15,549 nt of DNA from CAZLMW01 sp964560875 (GTDB lineage Bacteria > Myxococcota_A > UBA9042), in contig CAZLMW010000161.1 of NCBI GenBank assembly GCA_964560875.1, forward strand, positions 1 through 15,549, given 5' to 3'. Under the pieces are notes generated by a model. It had not been told where the DNA came from, did no database searches, and saw nothing but the letters and a program-made list of their open reading frames with translations. The translations under genes were made by a program, and so were the position numbers. Positions 15,499 to 15,549 of this stretch are shown here, in pieces. Each line of letters begins with the position of its first letter. Position 1 is the stretch's first letter.

Positions 15499-15549
15499 CT
15501 AGCAGACTGCGCCGTAAATCGTGTCGGTCATCGTGGGGGACGCAATTGC
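15499..15549 (-). CDS. Possible 3' end of a minus-strand gene
   Basis: On the minus strand the last 48 bases read as an open frame of 16 residues (AIASPTMTDTIYGAVC) followed by TAG at 15499-15501. A convergent gene ending 25 bases from the GMC stop would suit the dense layout, but the piece is too short to identify and could be chance. Confidence 0.25.
   Translation of the reverse strand, partial: AIASPTMTDTIYGAVC

Overview
The window is GC-rich and densely coded. It most likely comes from a Gram-negative bacterium of the Myxococcota / former Deltaproteobacteria. This is inferred from the tripartite efflux operon with its outer-membrane channel, the extracellular proteins with Cys-rich 'CxPxCxGKxC..DGCxGxC' modules, and GC-biased third codon positions that leave long shadow frames open on both strands. 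No rRNA, tRNA, CRISPR array or recognisable transposase was seen.

Region 1 (1-532) has no convincing gene. It holds a 170-bp direct tandem repeat (two near-identical copies and a degenerate third) closed on its right by an inverted copy of part of the unit. It lies just past the 3' end of the efflux operon.

Region 2 (533-7464, minus strand) is a complete three-gene efflux operon: a TetR-family repressor, a lipoprotein-type membrane fusion (adaptor) protein, and a 1586-residue protein in which a 12-TM RND permease is fused in frame to a whole TolC-type outer-membrane factor. A hydrophobic segment with a signal-peptidase-like AxA site lies at the junction. The tetR stop overlaps the adaptor start (ATGA). 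A promoter-like sequence with a TACCG-TT-CGGTA dyad lies upstream of tetR and suggests autorepression. The whole tripartite pump is thus made from two polypeptides.

Region 3 (7574-12558, plus strand) is an accessory, rearranged stretch. It contains a small outer-membrane beta-barrel-like protein, the 3' half of a class III nucleotidyl cyclase, and a 75-residue orphan protein. Next come a remnant of the dsbA-like gene's 3' end and a 5'-truncated, frameshifted lipase / Ig-like / Cys-rich surface-protein pseudogene. A small protein overlapping a DUF6036/AbiEii-like nucleotidyltransferase follows, then a second copy of the 75-residue protein, followed by a two-TM small protein. The 75-residue gene and the dsbA 3' end are both present twice (8820-9173 and 12019-12650) in the same order, so the 3 kb between them is bracketed by a segmental duplication.

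Region 4 (12568-15549) holds an intact cytosolic-type DsbA-family thiol oxidoreductase (minus strand). Divergent from it is a two-gene unit: a Tat-signal gluconate-2-dehydrogenase-subunit-3-like protein translationally coupled (ATGA) to a GMC-family FAD oxidoreductase. The last 51 bases may be the 3' end of another minus-strand gene.
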